Notes: generated by a model from the sequence alone, not told the origin. DNA of 56,059 nucleotides from Roseobacter sp. (GCA_024636495.1 JAGXGZ010000016.1:1-56059); one strand, 5' to 3'; numbered from the stretch's first letter, positions 19,844-29,310 are shown. Numbers and translations are program-made.

Positions 19844-20002
19844 CAGGTCGACAGCAGCGGCCAAAATGCTGCGCGCGCAAAGTCATAAAATTACAAAAAT
19901 GATCCAATTCTGGTTGCATTATTGCGCTACGGGCCATATTCCAACTTTATAGGCCGCGATTCTGCACTGCGGCACAAACCTATTCTGACAGTGGAGACCC
20001 GC

Positions 20003-21283
20003 ATGGCCTTGGACACCAACATCGCGCAATACGACGCCCCGGAAAAAGACCTGTACGAGGTGGGTGAAATCCCGCCAATGGGATATGTGCCAAAGCAAAT
20101 GTACGCTTGGACAATCCGCCGCGAACGGCACGGCAACCCCAACACGGCAATGTTGGAAGAAGTTGTCGATGTTCCAACGCTGGACAGTCATGAAGTGCTG
20201 GTTTTGGTGATGGCGGCGGGCGTGAACTACAATGGCGTATGGGCCGCGTTGGGCAAGCCCATCAGCCCGTTTGACGGCCATAAGAAGCCCTTTCACATCG
20301 CAGGCTCTGACGCATCGGGCATTGTCTGGGCTGTCGGTGACAAGGTTAAGCGCTGGAAAATCGGCGACGAAGTTGTGATCCATTGCAACCAAGATGACGG
20401 TGACGACGAGCACTGCAACGGCGGTGATCCGATGTATTCACCAAGCCAGCGCATCTGGGGCTATGAGACGCCAGATGGGTCGTTTGCGCAATTTACAAAC
20501 GTGCAGGCCCAGCAGTTGATGCCGCGCCCCAAGCACCTGACCTGGGAAGAGGCCGCGTGCTATACGCTGACGCTGGCGACAGCATACAGGATGCTTTTCG
20601 GGCATGAACCACACGATCTAAAGCCGGGCCAGAACGTTCTGGTTTGGGGCGCTTCGGGCGGTCTGGGATCCTACGCGATCCAGTTGATCAACACGGCAGG
20701 TGCAAACGCGATCGGTGTGATTTCAGACGAAAGCAAGCGTGACTTTGTGATGGATCTGGGTGCCAAGGGTGTTTTGAACCGCAAGGATTTCAATTGCTGG
20801 GGTCAGATGCCGACCGTTAACACGCCGGAATATGCCGCCTGGTTCAAGGAAGCGCGCAAATTCGGTGCCGCGATCTGGGAGATCACGGGCAAGGGCGTAA
20901 ACGTTGACATGGTGTTCGAACACCCCGGCGAGGCAACATTCCCGGTATCGACATTCGTGTGCAAAAAAGGCGGGATGGTCGTGATCTGCGCTGGTACATC
21001 GGGCTTTAACCTGACGTTCGACGTCCGTTACATGTGGATGCATCAAAAGCGCTTGCAGGGCAGCCACTTTGCGCATCTGCAGCAGGCATCTGCGGCGAAT
21101 AAACTGATGCTTGAGCGCCGTCTTGATCCTTGCATGTCCGAGGTATTCACCTGGGCCGATCTGCCCGATGCGCACATGAAGATGCTGGCAAACGAGCATA
21201 AACCGGGCAACATGTCAGTTCTGGTTCAGTCACCGGTGACAGGGTTGCGGACACTGGAAGACGCGCTAGACGCCAAGAAATAG
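20003..21283 (+). CDS. ccr: Crotonyl-CoA carboxylase/reductase
   Basis: 426 residues of the MDR superfamily. It begins MALDTNIAQYDAPEKDLYEV; the NADPH fold is marked by VLVWGASGGLGSYAIQL near residue 214 and the CO2-fixing family entry by GEATFPVSTFVCKKGG-MVV. It reductively carboxylates crotonyl-CoA to (2S)-ethylmalonyl-CoA, the key step of the ethylmalonyl-CoA pathway. GTGGAG is six bases before the ATG. The frame is open 27 codons further upstream but without a ribosome site. Confidence 0.95.
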   Translation: MALDTNIAQYDAPEKDLYEVGEIPPMGYVPKQMYAWTIRRERHGNPNTAMLEEVVDVPTLDSHEVLVLVMAAGVNYNGVWAALGKPISPFDGHKKPFHIAGSDASGIVWAVGDKVKRWKIGDEVVIHCNQDDGDDEHCNGGDPMYSPSQRIWGYETPDGSFAQFTNVQAQQLMPRPKHLTWEEAACYTLTLATAYRMLFGHEPHDLKPGQNVLVWGASGGLGSYAIQLINTAGANAIGVISDESKRDFVMDLGAKGVLNRKDFNCWGQMPTVNTPEYAAWFKEARKFGAAIWEITGKGVNVDMVFEHPGEATFPVSTFVCKKGGMVVICAGTSGFNLTFDVRYMWMHQKRLQGSHFAHLQQASAANKLMLERRLDPCMSEVFTWADLPDAHMKMLANEHKPGNMSVLVQSPVTGLRTLEDALDAKK

Positions 21284-21309
21284 GTTAACCGTTTCCCTTT
21301 TGGAAACAA

Positions 21310-21343
21310 TCGCCTGCGAATCGGACCCCCGTTTCGCAGGCGA
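21310..21343 (+). terminator. Hairpin after ccr
   Basis: TCGCCTGCGAA (21310-21320) and TTCGCAGGCGA (21333-21343) form a perfect 11-bp stem with a 12-base loop, 27 bases past the ccr stop. Only a weak T-containing tail follows (CTTGCGTTTC), so it may be a terminator or an mRNA 3'-end stabiliser. Confidence 0.6.
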
Positions 21344-21498
21344 CTTGCGTTTCAGGGGCCGATTGCTTTGGAAACAATGGATTGATATCAGTGTACCCCA
21401 CCATAATTGGGGAGTTGGAAAATGCGAATATGCGAAAATATGGGCACATGTTATGGTTGTATTAATCAATAATTAACCAAAAAAGTGAGAGCCTGAAA

Positions 21499-21717
21499 AT
21501 GCAAAGTGACTGGATACTGGACGTTCTCACCGATCTAAAGACATTCGCGACAATCAACGGCTTTCCCGCTTTGGCAGAACAGCTGGATGATACTGCGATT
21601 GTCGCATTGGCCGAGATATCCGCCCTTGAACAAAGGACTGGACGGAAATCGAATGGTAGTGATCTCTCCCAAGCTGGACCACATATTGGAGGCGCTGGAA
21701 CAGGCCGCCACGCTTGA
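21499..21717 (+). CDS. Small leader ORF overlapping luxR
   Basis: 72 residues starting MQSDWILDVLTDLKTFATIN, with the amphipathic run GFPALAEQLDDTAIVALAEI. GAGAG lies six to ten bases before the ATG. The first 50 residues look like a genuine folded helical peptide; the tail read in the overlap (Ser/Gly/His-rich) looks accidental. Its last 65 bases overlap the start of luxR in another frame, implying translational coupling. I recall similar short proteins upstream of luxR genes in roseobacters, but no function. Confidence 0.6.
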   Translation: MQSDWILDVLTDLKTFATINGFPALAEQLDDTAIVALAEISALEQRTGRKSNGSDLSQAGPHIGGAGTGRHA

Positions 21718-22375
21718 AGGTCTTCAGACGGCAAGTGAAGCGTTATGCGCGCATTATGAATTGGCTCACGTCGTCTATCATTGGGTTGATTCCGCAGGGG
21801 ATCAATACGGCTGCGGCACCTATTCGGTGGCATGGCAGGAACGCCATCTGGATCAGAACTATCTGCGCACCGACCCTGTAGTTTCAGGTTGCTACCAACG
21901 CTTTCACCCCGTCGATTGGAAGCGACTGGACTGGAGCAGTAAGGCAGCGCGTGCCTTGTTGTTGGAAGCGATAGAACACGGTGTCGGCAATCAGGGGTTT
22001 ACCGTCCCGATCAGAGGGCCGAATGGGCAGTTTGCCTTGTTTACTGTAAATAATACTTGCAGCGATTCTGAATGGCAGGTGTTTACCGAAGCCAACCGCC
22101 GCGACCTTATTCTGATTGCGCATTACTTTAATCAAAAAGCACTCGAGTTTGAGCCAGGACGCACGCCCGAGACATCACAAGCCCTATCCCCCAGAGAAAT
22201 TGACGCGATGACATTGTTGGCCATCGGGTATAGCCGCGCGCAGGTCGCAAATACGTTGTCGATTTCAGAGCATACATTACGGGTCTATATTGAAAGTGCT
22301 CGGTTCAAATTGGGTGCCTTAAATACCACCCATGCCGTTGCACGTGCCCTAAGCCGCGGGTTGATTGTCGTTTAG
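21653..22375 (+). CDS. LuxR-family quorum-sensing regulator
   Basis: 240 residues. Autoinducer-binding domain with the ligand-pocket pattern W61, Y70, D74-P75 and W89, then GNQGFTVPIRGP. The C-terminal helix-turn-helix is LSPREIDAMTLLAIGYSRAQVANTL followed by SISEHTLRVYIESARFKLGA. It probably binds the acyl-homoserine lactone made by the LuxI encoded 168 bases downstream. ATG 21653 is the first start that gives an intact N-terminus and lies inside the leader ORF, so its translation may depend on the leader. Confidence 0.9.
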   Translation: MVVISPKLDHILEALEQAATLEGLQTASEALCAHYELAHVVYHWVDSAGDQYGCGTYSVAWQERHLDQNYLRTDPVVSGCYQRFHPVDWKRLDWSSKAARALLLEAIEHGVGNQGFTVPIRGPNGQFALFTVNNTCSDSEWQVFTEANRRDLILIAHYFNQKALEFEPGRTPETSQALSPREIDAMTLLAIGYSRAQVANTLSISEHTLRVYIESARFKLGALNTTHAVARALSRGLIVV

Positions 22376-22385
22376 CTGCCGTTGT

Positions 22386-22401
22386 CGGGGGCCAGCCCCC
22401 G
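22386..22401 (+). terminator. Short GC hairpin after luxR
   Basis: CGGGGGC-CA-GCCCCCG, a perfect 7-bp stem with a 2-base loop, begins 10 bases past the luxR stop. CCTTTC follows rather than a long T-run. It may limit luxR to luxI read-through. Confidence 0.45.
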
Positions 22402-22542
22402 CCTTTCAGGCTCCCCCGGGATTCTGGTCCATTTGGAAATAGATGTTGCGTCTAAGGCCGTTTTGGCGGCCCATTGCATCGGGCGTCGTTAAGCAAGAAG
22501 TACGTATCCCGGTCTCTAGATAAATTAGGGACGGGGCAACAT

Positions 22543-23178
22543 ATGCTGAAGTACATTTACGGCGACGCGTTGAAATCACATCGAAAGCTGGGCGAGAGTA
22601 TGTTTCGAGACCGCGCCGCGCAATTCAAGGACCGTCTGAAATGGGATGTCAGCGTTAACGCTCAAGGGTTCGAAAGAGACGAATATGACGACCTTAATCC
22701 GCTATATGTGATCTGGCAGCGCCCGGATGGCACCCATGGCGGATCGATGCGGTTTTTGCCGACAACGGGGCGCACAATGGTAAATGAACATTTTGCAGGT
22801 CTTCTTACAGGGCCGATTTGCAGTCCGTTGATTTGGGAGTGCACACGGTTTTGCCTGACCCAAGGTGCCGAGGCTACGATCGCCGCAGCCCTGATGTTGG
22901 GAGGCGGCGAGCTTATGCAGAACTTTGGCATCGCCCATTTCGCGGGGGTCTTTGATGCGCGGATGGTGCGGATTTACAGAATGACGGGGTCTTCGCCAGA
23001 GATACTTGGCAGCGACGGCGAGGGGCTTGGTAAGATCAGCGTTGGTTTGTGGAGCTTTGACAAAAAGGCTCAGGGTGTTGTCGCCGCGCGGGCTGGCATA
23101 TCCCCGTTGCAATCAAGAGATTGGTTTGACCAGAGTTTTGGTGGTTATGAAGCGGTGAAGGCCCTGAATACCGCCTAA
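22543..23178 (+). CDS. Acyl-homoserine-lactone synthase (LuxI family)
   Basis: 211 residues. All family-invariant positions are visible: R24, F28, W34, D46, D49, R70, E99 and R102 (WECTRF). It makes an N-acyl-homoserine lactone from SAM and acyl-ACP. The ATG at 22543 follows GGGACGGGG. Chain length of the signal cannot be read from the sequence. No clear lux box was found in the 167 bases upstream. Pairs with the LuxR gene just upstream. Confidence 0.92.
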   Translation: MLKYIYGDALKSHRKLGESMFRDRAAQFKDRLKWDVSVNAQGFERDEYDDLNPLYVIWQRPDGTHGGSMRFLPTTGRTMVNEHFAGLLTGPICSPLIWECTRFCLTQGAEATIAAALMLGGGELMQNFGIAHFAGVFDARMVRIYRMTGSSPEILGSDGEGLGKISVGLWSFDKKAQGVVAARAGISPLQSRDWFDQSFGGYEAVKALNTA

Positions 23179-23219
23179 CCCATCTGGCCCCCGGCGCGCC
23201 CCTGATTTAGGGTTGCGCA

Positions 23220-24761
23220 ATGAACACTCCCGCTGTGATATATTCTGACGATCAAGCCGCCGCCTTTGACAGTGTGGCCGAGATGCTGCGCCATGCAGGT
23301 ATTGACCTTGAGGACAGCCTGTTGATGCCACTTGCAAGCGGCAAGGATCAGGTGATGGCCGTGACAGGCAAGGCGGGGTCCGGAAAAACGCTTTTGCTGG
23401 CGGAACTTTATAAGGCCCTTCAGGCGGCAGGGGTTGAGATCGTGTCGGGCGACTACGAATCCCGCAAGCGCAAAGACAAGCGCACGCTTGCGATCCTTGC
23501 ACCGACCAACAAGGCCGCATCTGTTTTGCGCTTGCGCGGGGTGCCTGCGACCACGATCCATCGCATTTTATATACGCCGGTCTATGATCCTGAATACGAA
23601 CGCATTGCCGAATGGTTGGCGGGCAATGGTGAGCGGCCCGTCATCGAGGGGATGAACGAAGTTTCGCTGGATCGGGCCTTTGCTTTTTATGTCAATAACA
23701 AATCGATCCCCGGCGCTTTGGCCGCCGCCGGTCTGCGCGGCAGTGATTTCATCACCGGCTGGAAGCGGCGCGAGGAACCTTTGGACATCGGCTTTGTCGA
23801 TGAAAGCTCGATGCTGGATGACAAGCAGTTTGAGGATCTGAAAGAGATTTTCCCGACGCTGTTACTGTTTGGCGATCCCGCACAGTTGGCTCCTGTTGGG
23901 CAATCGGGCACGATGGTGTTCGAAAAAATGCCCGCGCCGCGCGTGCTGAACCTTAGCCGCATTCACCGCCAGCAAGCCGATAATCCGATCCTTGATTTGG
24001 CCCATGCGCTGGCTGATCCTGATCTGACGTTCGAACAGTTCGAACGGATGATCGAAGACGCCTCGAAGACGGATGATCGTGTCATCTGGGGGCAGCGGGT
24101 CGAGGTGGATTTGATGGCGCGCTCGCCCGTTCTGGTCTGGCGCAATGCGACGCGCATCCGGCTGATCAACGCGTTTCGTGCGGTCCATGGCGCGCCAGAG
24201 GATGCGCTGCTGGAAGGCGAGCCGTTGATTTGCGACGGGATCGAGCTGCCCCTGAAGCACCGCAAGAAACGGCTCGACCTTGAGGCGCGGGGGCTGATCA
24301 AGGGGGCGCAGGTTATCTATCTGGGCAATGGACGCAAGCCGGGGTTCAGTCGCTTGCATGTAATGGGGGCCGAGGATCCGCAGATTTCCGCCGCGTCCAT
24401 CGTGAAGATTGAAAAACCTGACGAGGAAGAGCCGTTTATTCCCTTTGCCGCTCGGATGGGGGCCACTTTCTTGCATGGCGCAGCGGTGACCATACACAAG
24501 GCCCAAGGAAGCCAGTGGGACACGGTTCAGGTGTTTGCGCCAGATCTTTACGCGGCGGCCCGCATGGGGCGCTCTGAGGCGTGGCAGCCCTTGTGGAAAC
24601 GGTTAGCCTATGTTGCGATTACCCGCGCGCAGGAACGCCTGATCTGGGTGGTGCGCAACCGGCTATCGAAACCGACAGGCACCCTAAGGGTGGACGATCT
24701 GCGTGCGACCCCGGCAGCGCCGCTTAGCCTTGCGGTGCAAGAACATGAGGAAGATGTATGA
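23220..24761 (+). CDS. RecD-like ATP-dependent DNA helicase
   Basis: 513 residues. Walker A GKAGSGKT at residues 50-57, LAPTNKAASVLR (motif Ia-like), DESSMLDD as Walker B near 200, GDPAQLAPVG (motif III), and the UvrD-type C-terminal AVTIHKAQGSQWD plus AYVAITRAQERL (motifs V-VI). This is a superfamily 1B helicase of the stand-alone RecD/AAA_30 type. Its substrate is probably DNA ends or replication intermediates. Four-base ATGA overlap with the SDR gene downstream. Confidence 0.88.
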   Translation: MNTPAVIYSDDQAAAFDSVAEMLRHAGIDLEDSLLMPLASGKDQVMAVTGKAGSGKTLLLAELYKALQAAGVEIVSGDYESRKRKDKRTLAILAPTNKAASVLRLRGVPATTIHRILYTPVYDPEYERIAEWLAGNGERPVIEGMNEVSLDRAFAFYVNNKSIPGALAAAGLRGSDFITGWKRREEPLDIGFVDESSMLDDKQFEDLKEIFPTLLLFGDPAQLAPVGQSGTMVFEKMPAPRVLNLSRIHRQQADNPILDLAHALADPDLTFEQFERMIEDASKTDDRVIWGQRVEVDLMARSPVLVWRNATRIRLINAFRAVHGAPEDALLEGEPLICDGIELPLKHRKKRLDLEARGLIKGAQVIYLGNGRKPGFSRLHVMGAEDPQISAASIVKIEKPDEEEPFIPFAARMGATFLHGAAVTIHKAQGSQWDTVQVFAPDLYAAARMGRSEAWQPLWKRLAYVAITRAQERLIWVVRNRLSKPTGTLRVDDLRATPAAPLSLAVQEHEEDV

Positions 24762-25456
24762 AAACGATTGTCATTACCGGGGCCAGTTCGGGCATCGGGC
24801 GCGCGACGGCTGAATTGTTCTTGCACGAAGGTTGGCGCGTAGGCCTGATCGCGCGGCGCGCCGATCGGTTACAGGCGATTGCCACGGGCACCCCCAACGC
24901 CGTCGCTTTGCCGGCGGATGTGACAGACCCCAAAGCCATGCGCGAAGCATTCGAAGCGTTCGGGCATATTGATGTTTTATTCAACAACGCTGGGCTGTTT
25001 GGGATGTCTGCGCCAATCGACGAGGTTCCGCTTGAGGTCTGGACCGAGGTTATGCAGGTCAATATCAATGGCATGTTCATCGCCGCCCAACTCGCGTTCG
25101 AGCGGATGCGTAAGCAGCCCGAAGGCGGGCGGATCATCAACAACGGTTCGTTGTCGGCCTACGTGCCGCGCCCCGGATCGGTCTGCTACACCATGAGCAA
25201 ACACGCGGTGACGGGCCTGACCAAAACGCTATCACTGGATGGGCGGCCATTTAATATTGCTTGCGGTCAGATCGACATCGGCAACGCCGAAAGCGAATTG
25301 GTTGCCGGGCTGAAGGCTGCAAATCCGGAAATGGATACGATGGGTGTCGCCCATGCCGCATCATCCGTGCTGCATATGGCGCAGATGCCAGCGGAAGCGA
25401 ATGTTCAGTTCTTGACGGTGATGGCGACGAAAATGCCTTATATCGGGCGCGGTTAG
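24758..25456 (+). CDS. Short-chain dehydrogenase/reductase
   Basis: A 232-residue classical SDR: TGASSGIGRATAE near residue 8 (NAD(P)-binding), NNAGLFG, and a catalytic S–YTMSKHA (Y-x-x-x-K) set near residues 142-160. Substrate unknown. Co-translated with the helicase through ATGA, which gives no hint of its job. Its stop overlaps the convergent TIGR02186 gene by four bases. Confidence 0.87.
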   Translation: MKTIVITGASSGIGRATAELFLHEGWRVGLIARRADRLQAIATGTPNAVALPADVTDPKAMREAFEAFGHIDVLFNNAGLFGMSAPIDEVPLEVWTEVMQVNINGMFIAAQLAFERMRKQPEGGRIINNGSLSAYVPRPGSVCYTMSKHAVTGLTKTLSLDGRPFNIACGQIDIGNAESELVAGLKAANPEMDTMGVAHAASSVLHMAQMPAEANVQFLTVMATKMPYIGRG

Positions 25457-26223
25457 CGGCGGATCAGACCGAAAGCCGCTGACGCGAGCCAGCCTGCACT
25501 AATTGCGATGGCCAAGGACAGTAAGCCATAAACCAGCGACTGTTCACGCGAGAGGTTGTAAAGCCAGCGTTCCAGCCCGACCTTGCGCACATCAATCAAC
25601 GTTTCGTACTGCGCGATGACGTTGCCGCCGCGGGTGAGGAAAATGCGCGTGTTATAATCCCCTTCAACCAAGGCCGCAGGCAGCTGTACCGTAGCGCGAA
25701 ACAGTGTCTGCTGGTCTACGGTTACGCCAGCTTCATTGAGGTCATACTGGTCGGCTTTGGTCCGAATCCGGATCAGCGCTTCGGTAAAGGCGGCGGAATC
25801 CACGATGCCCATCGGCGCGCCAACGGACCGGATCGCACGCGGAATGGAAATCTTGTACCGCAGATCCTCGACGCGGCTTAGCACGTCTTGCATGGGGCCG
25901 CTTGTGGCGACTGCATAAAAGCTGGGCGCACGGTCAACTTCAACTGAATCTGTATTGATCCAGATGCCGAATTTTCTTTCCTTGCGTCGGACCACGACCG
26001 CTTTAGAGGGACCAGAGACGGTGACTACAACGGCAAGTTCCGGGCCATCTGGGATGGGCGTTTCGCGTTTTACGGCACCAAAAATGATAATCTCTGAGCC
26101 GTTGAAGTTCGTCGAAATCGATACTTCTGTTTGGTTTAAACCCAAAACGATATTTTCTTCCGCCTGCACCGGGGCGACAAGCGCCAAGCAGGCGGCAAAT
26201 ATTGCAAACACCCGCCTCATCAT
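25453..26223 (-). CDS. TIGR02186 family membrane-anchored protein
   Basis: 256 residues: signal peptide (MMRRVFAIFAACLALVAPVQA-E), an extracytoplasmic beta-rich body of about 200 residues, and one C-terminal membrane helix (LVYGLLSLAIAISAGWLASAAF). It fits the TIGR02186 family of unknown function, regularly encoded beside a TSUP permease. Here its start overlaps the permease stop (ATGA). A periplasmic accessory role for the exporter is inferred. Confidence 0.82.
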   Translation of the reverse strand: MMRRVFAIFAACLALVAPVQAEENIVLGLNQTEVSISTNFNGSEIIIFGAVKRETPIPDGPELAVVVTVSGPSKAVVVRRKERKFGIWINTDSVEVDRAPSFYAVATSGPMQDVLSRVEDLRYKISIPRAIRSVGAPMGIVDSAAFTEALIRIRTKADQYDLNEAGVTVDQQTLFRATVQLPAALVEGDYNTRIFLTRGGNVIAQYETLIDVRKVGLERWLYNLSREQSLVYGLLSLAIAISAGWLASAAFGLIRR

Positions 26224-27128
26224 GACGAAAATCCGATTGAATAAAGCTCGGAAGGTTGCAGCAGAAGGTCCAGCGCCAGCTTGCCGCAGACGATAAGAAC
26301 CAGAAGAGCCAGCAGGATGCGCAGCTGTTCAGCCTTAAGCTTGGTGCCAAGGGTGGTGCCGAATTGCGCGCCTACAACGCCGCCAACCAAAAGCAAAATC
26401 GCCAGGACAATATCAACGGTGTAGTTGGTTGTGGCGTGCAGCAACGTGGTGAACGCGGTCACAAACAGAATTTGGAAAAGCGATGTTCCCACCACGACTT
26501 TGGTCGGCATTCCAAGCAGATAGATCATCGCTGGCACCATGATAAAGCCGCCACCGACACCCATGATCGCGGCCAACAGGCCCACAAATGCCCCCACCAG
26601 CAAAGGTGGAATGACCGAGATGTAAAGACCCGTCACCCGAAACCGCATTTTGAACGGCAACTTTTGAATCCACGTATGTTTTTTGCGGGGCTGGCGCTTG
26701 CCAGACCGGGTTTTATACAGCGCGTTCAGTGATTCAATGAACATCAATGCGCCGATGATCCCCAGAAAGATCACGTAGCAAAGGTTGACCAACAGATCGA
26801 CTTGGCCCAGTGATTTCAGGTAGTTAAAGATGCTAACACCGCCCGCAGCGCCGATTAAACCGCCGATCAAAAGAACGGTGCCCATCCGTAAATCAACGGT
26901 TTTCCGTTTAAGATGAGCCAACAAAGCCGAGAAGGAAGAGGCAACAATCTGGTTTGCGCCTGTGGCAACAGCCACAGCTGGGGGGATGCCGATAAAGAAT
27001 AAAAGCGGCGTGATCAAAAAGCCGCCGCCAACCCCAAACATGCCAGACAAGACGCCCACGATACCGCCCAAGCCCAAAAGCAGGAACGCGTTGACCGAAA
27101 TCTCGGCAATGGGCAGGTATATTTGCAT
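26220..27128 (-). CDS. Sulfite exporter TauE/SafE (TSUP) family permease
   Basis: 302 residues with eight or nine membrane segments and the duplicated TSUP signatures GVLSGMFGVGGGFLITPLL (N-terminal half) and LLAAIMGVGGGFIMVPAM (C-terminal half). A basic cytoplasmic loop (KTRSGKRQPRKKH) divides the halves. It is longer than the TSUP protein at 4060 and of a different subgroup. Presumably exports an inorganic or organic sulfur anion with the TIGR02186 partner. Confidence 0.88.
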   Translation of the reverse strand: MQIYLPIAEISVNAFLLLGLGGIVGVLSGMFGVGGGFLITPLLFFIGIPPAVAVATGANQIVASSFSALLAHLKRKTVDLRMGTVLLIGGLIGAAGGVSIFNYLKSLGQVDLLVNLCYVIFLGIIGALMFIESLNALYKTRSGKRQPRKKHTWIQKLPFKMRFRVTGLYISVIPPLLVGAFVGLLAAIMGVGGGFIMVPAMIYLLGMPTKVVVGTSLFQILFVTAFTTLLHATTNYTVDIVLAILLLVGGVVGAQFGTTLGTKLKAEQLRILLALLVLIVCGKLALDLLLQPSELYSIGFSS

Positions 27129-27210
27129 GTTTGCTGGTAGCCTGAATTGTGGGCCAAAATCAATTGTCGATGCTGCCGTGCCAAAAACTTTTCCGGCAAC
27201 GCAGCGATGC

Positions 27211-28179
27211 TTACCGCTCCTTCACGTAGGGCTCGCCGCCTGCGCGTGGTGGAATTGCCTTGCCGACAAATCCGGCAAGGATGATCACCGTCATGACGTA
27301 GGGCAGCGCACCCAGCAGTTGGCCCTGCACCTTGATGCCGATCAACGCTTCGATCACGTCGGGGCGTGTTTCAAGCGCACCAAACAAACCGAACAACAGC
27401 GTCGCCCACAGCGCATACCACGGCCGCCATTTGGCAAAGATCAGCGCCGCTAGAGCAATATAGCCCCGCCCGGCAGACATGTCTTTGATGAATCCGGCCT
27501 GCAACGCAGTGCTAAGATATGCGCCCGCGACACCGCATAATACACCACAAATGCACACGGCGGCGTAGCGCAGACCAATGACCGACACGCCCGCAGTATC
27601 AACCGCAGCAGGGTTTTCGCCAACGGCGCGCAGGCGCAGGCCAAAACGTGTCCGGTAAAGGATCCACCAGGTCAGGGGCACAGCGGCAAAGGCCATATAA
27701 ACAAGGATCGAATGCCCTGAAATCAGCTCAGCGTAAAGCGGGCCGATAAAGGGCATTGGCTCAATCTGACCGGCAAAGGGCAGGGTGATCGGGTTAAACC
27801 GCGCACCACCAATCAGCGATGGGGTGCGCCCGCCTTGCTGAAACCAGCTTTGCGCAATCAGAACGGTCAGCCCCGCAGCCAGAAAGTTGATCGCCACACC
27901 CGAGATCAGCTGATTGCCCCGAAAGGTGATCGACGCCAGCCCGTGCAGCAGGCTCAACGCAAGCGATGCAGCAATACCCGCCAGCAAACCCAACCAAACG
28001 TTGCCCGTGATCGCAGCAATCGCAGCCGAGAAGAACGCAGCCGCCAACATTTTGCCATCAAGCCCGATATCGAAGATACCCGCACGTTCCGAAAACAGGC
28101 CCGCAAGACAGGCCAACAGCAATGGCGTGGCAAGGCGTACCGTGCTGTCGAGCAGCTGAATGAGCGTGAGATAATCCAT
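27211..28179 (-). CDS. ABC transporter permease, BMP/nucleoside-type (second permease)
   Basis: A 322-residue permease of the BPD_transp_2 family with eight to ten helices. It shows FSERAGIFDIGLDGKML near residue 30, the inner-loop entry typical of BmpC/NupC-like subunits, and LRAVGENPAAVDTAG as EAA-like coupling loop. Shares one base with the upstream permease gene. With the two other membrane components it forms the channel of a nucleoside importer. Confidence 0.9.
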   Translation of the reverse strand: MDYLTLIQLLDSTVRLATPLLLACLAGLFSERAGIFDIGLDGKMLAAAFFSAAIAAITGNVWLGLLAGIAASLALSLLHGLASITFRGNQLISGVAINFLAAGLTVLIAQSWFQQGGRTPSLIGGARFNPITLPFAGQIEPMPFIGPLYAELISGHSILVYMAFAAVPLTWWILYRTRFGLRLRAVGENPAAVDTAGVSVIGLRYAAVCICGVLCGVAGAYLSTALQAGFIKDMSAGRGYIALAALIFAKWRPWYALWATLLFGLFGALETRPDVIEALIGIKVQGQLLGALPYVMTVIILAGFVGKAIPPRAGGEPYVKER

Positions 28180-29309
28180 TATTCCGCAGGCTCCACCGGT
28201 TTGCGTTCTGGCTTGGGCGCGCGCAGGCTGCGCAGGGTCAGGAATATCTTTTCAAGCGGCATCCGGACCATGTTGTCGAGCGCGCCCGTAAACAAGATCA
28301 CCAGCGCTTGAATCACCACAATCAGTTCCCGCGGGATCGATGTCCAAAGCGCCAATTCGGCACCGCCTTGATAAAGAAATCCGAACAGGATCGCTGCAAG
28401 AAACACACCCAAAGGATGGCTGCGCCCCATCAGGGCGACCGCGATACCGATGAACCCGGCACCTTCGGTTGCATTCAGAACCAGCCTTTCGGCCTCGCCC
28501 ATGACGTTATTAATCGCCATCATCCCCGCCAACGCACCCGAGATGGTCATGGCGATCATGGTAATCTTGAAAGGCGAGATGCCAGCGTATTTTGCAGCCG
28601 ATTCCGAATGCCCGTAAGCCCGGATTTCATAACCCAACCGTGTGCGCCAGATCAGCAGCCACAAGAAGATGCAGGCAGCGATGGCGACCAGAAGCGATAT
28701 GTTGGCAGGGGCCGCTTGCGAGAAATTGATGCCAATCGGGGCCAGCATGTCATGCAATGTTGGCAGCTTTGTTGCATCGGGAAAGCGCGCAGTGGCCGGA
28801 TCCATACTGCCTTGGGGGCGCATCATGTTAACAAGGATATAGTTCAGCACAGCGGCCGCGATAAAGTTGAACATGATCGTCGTGATAACGATATGGCTGC
28901 CGCGCTTGGCCTGCAAAAACGCCGGTATCGCGGCCCATGCCGCCCCAAAGATGGCGGCCATTGCCGTCGCGCCTACCAGCGCCAAAGACCAGTGCGGCCA
29001 CGGAATATAAAGACACGCCAAGGCCACACCAAGGCCACCAAGCATCGCCTGACCTTCGCCACCGATATTGAAAAGCCTTGCATGAAAGGCGATGGCAACA
29101 CAAAGGCCGGTGAACATGAAATTCGTCGCGTAATACAGGGTATAGCCCCATCCATAGGTGCTGCCCAACGCGCCAGAGATCATCAGTTTAACAGCCGCAA
29201 CCGGGTCTTCGCCTATGCCCAAAATCACCAGCGCCGACAAGATGGCAGCCAGCAAAAGCGAAATAAGCGGCACCAGAACGACTTCGGCCCATTTTGGCAT
29301 GACGTCCAT
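28179..29309 (-). CDS. ABC transporter permease, BMP/nucleoside-type (first permease)
   Basis: 376 residues, BPD_transp_2 family, with GEGQAMLGGLGVALA and IRAYGHSESAAKYAG coupling-loop motifs. The C-terminal tail is basic and cytoplasmic. Starts one base after the ATPase stop; another ATG lies three codons in. Its partner permease follows with a one-base overlap, as in the conserved order BMP–ATPase–permease–permease. Confidence 0.9.
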   Translation of the reverse strand: MDVMPKWAEVVLVPLISLLLAAILSALVILGIGEDPVAAVKLMISGALGSTYGWGYTLYYATNFMFTGLCVAIAFHARLFNIGGEGQAMLGGLGVALACLYIPWPHWSLALVGATAMAAIFGAAWAAIPAFLQAKRGSHIVITTIMFNFIAAAVLNYILVNMMRPQGSMDPATARFPDATKLPTLHDMLAPIGINFSQAAPANISLLVAIAACIFLWLLIWRTRLGYEIRAYGHSESAAKYAGISPFKITMIAMTISGALAGMMAINNVMGEAERLVLNATEGAGFIGIAVALMGRSHPLGVFLAAILFGFLYQGGAELALWTSIPRELIVVIQALVILFTGALDNMVRMPLEKIFLTLRSLRAPKPERKPVEPAE

Positions 29310-29310
29310 T

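Noticed and set aside
21284..21498. Imperfect dyad GGTTGTATTAATCAATAATTAACC upstream of the luxR leader
   Set aside because: AT-rich and imperfect; could be chance, so not listed as an operator.
22376..22542. Possible lux box upstream of luxI
   Set aside because: No 18-20-bp dyad resembling known lux boxes could be found by eye; only a short GC hairpin.
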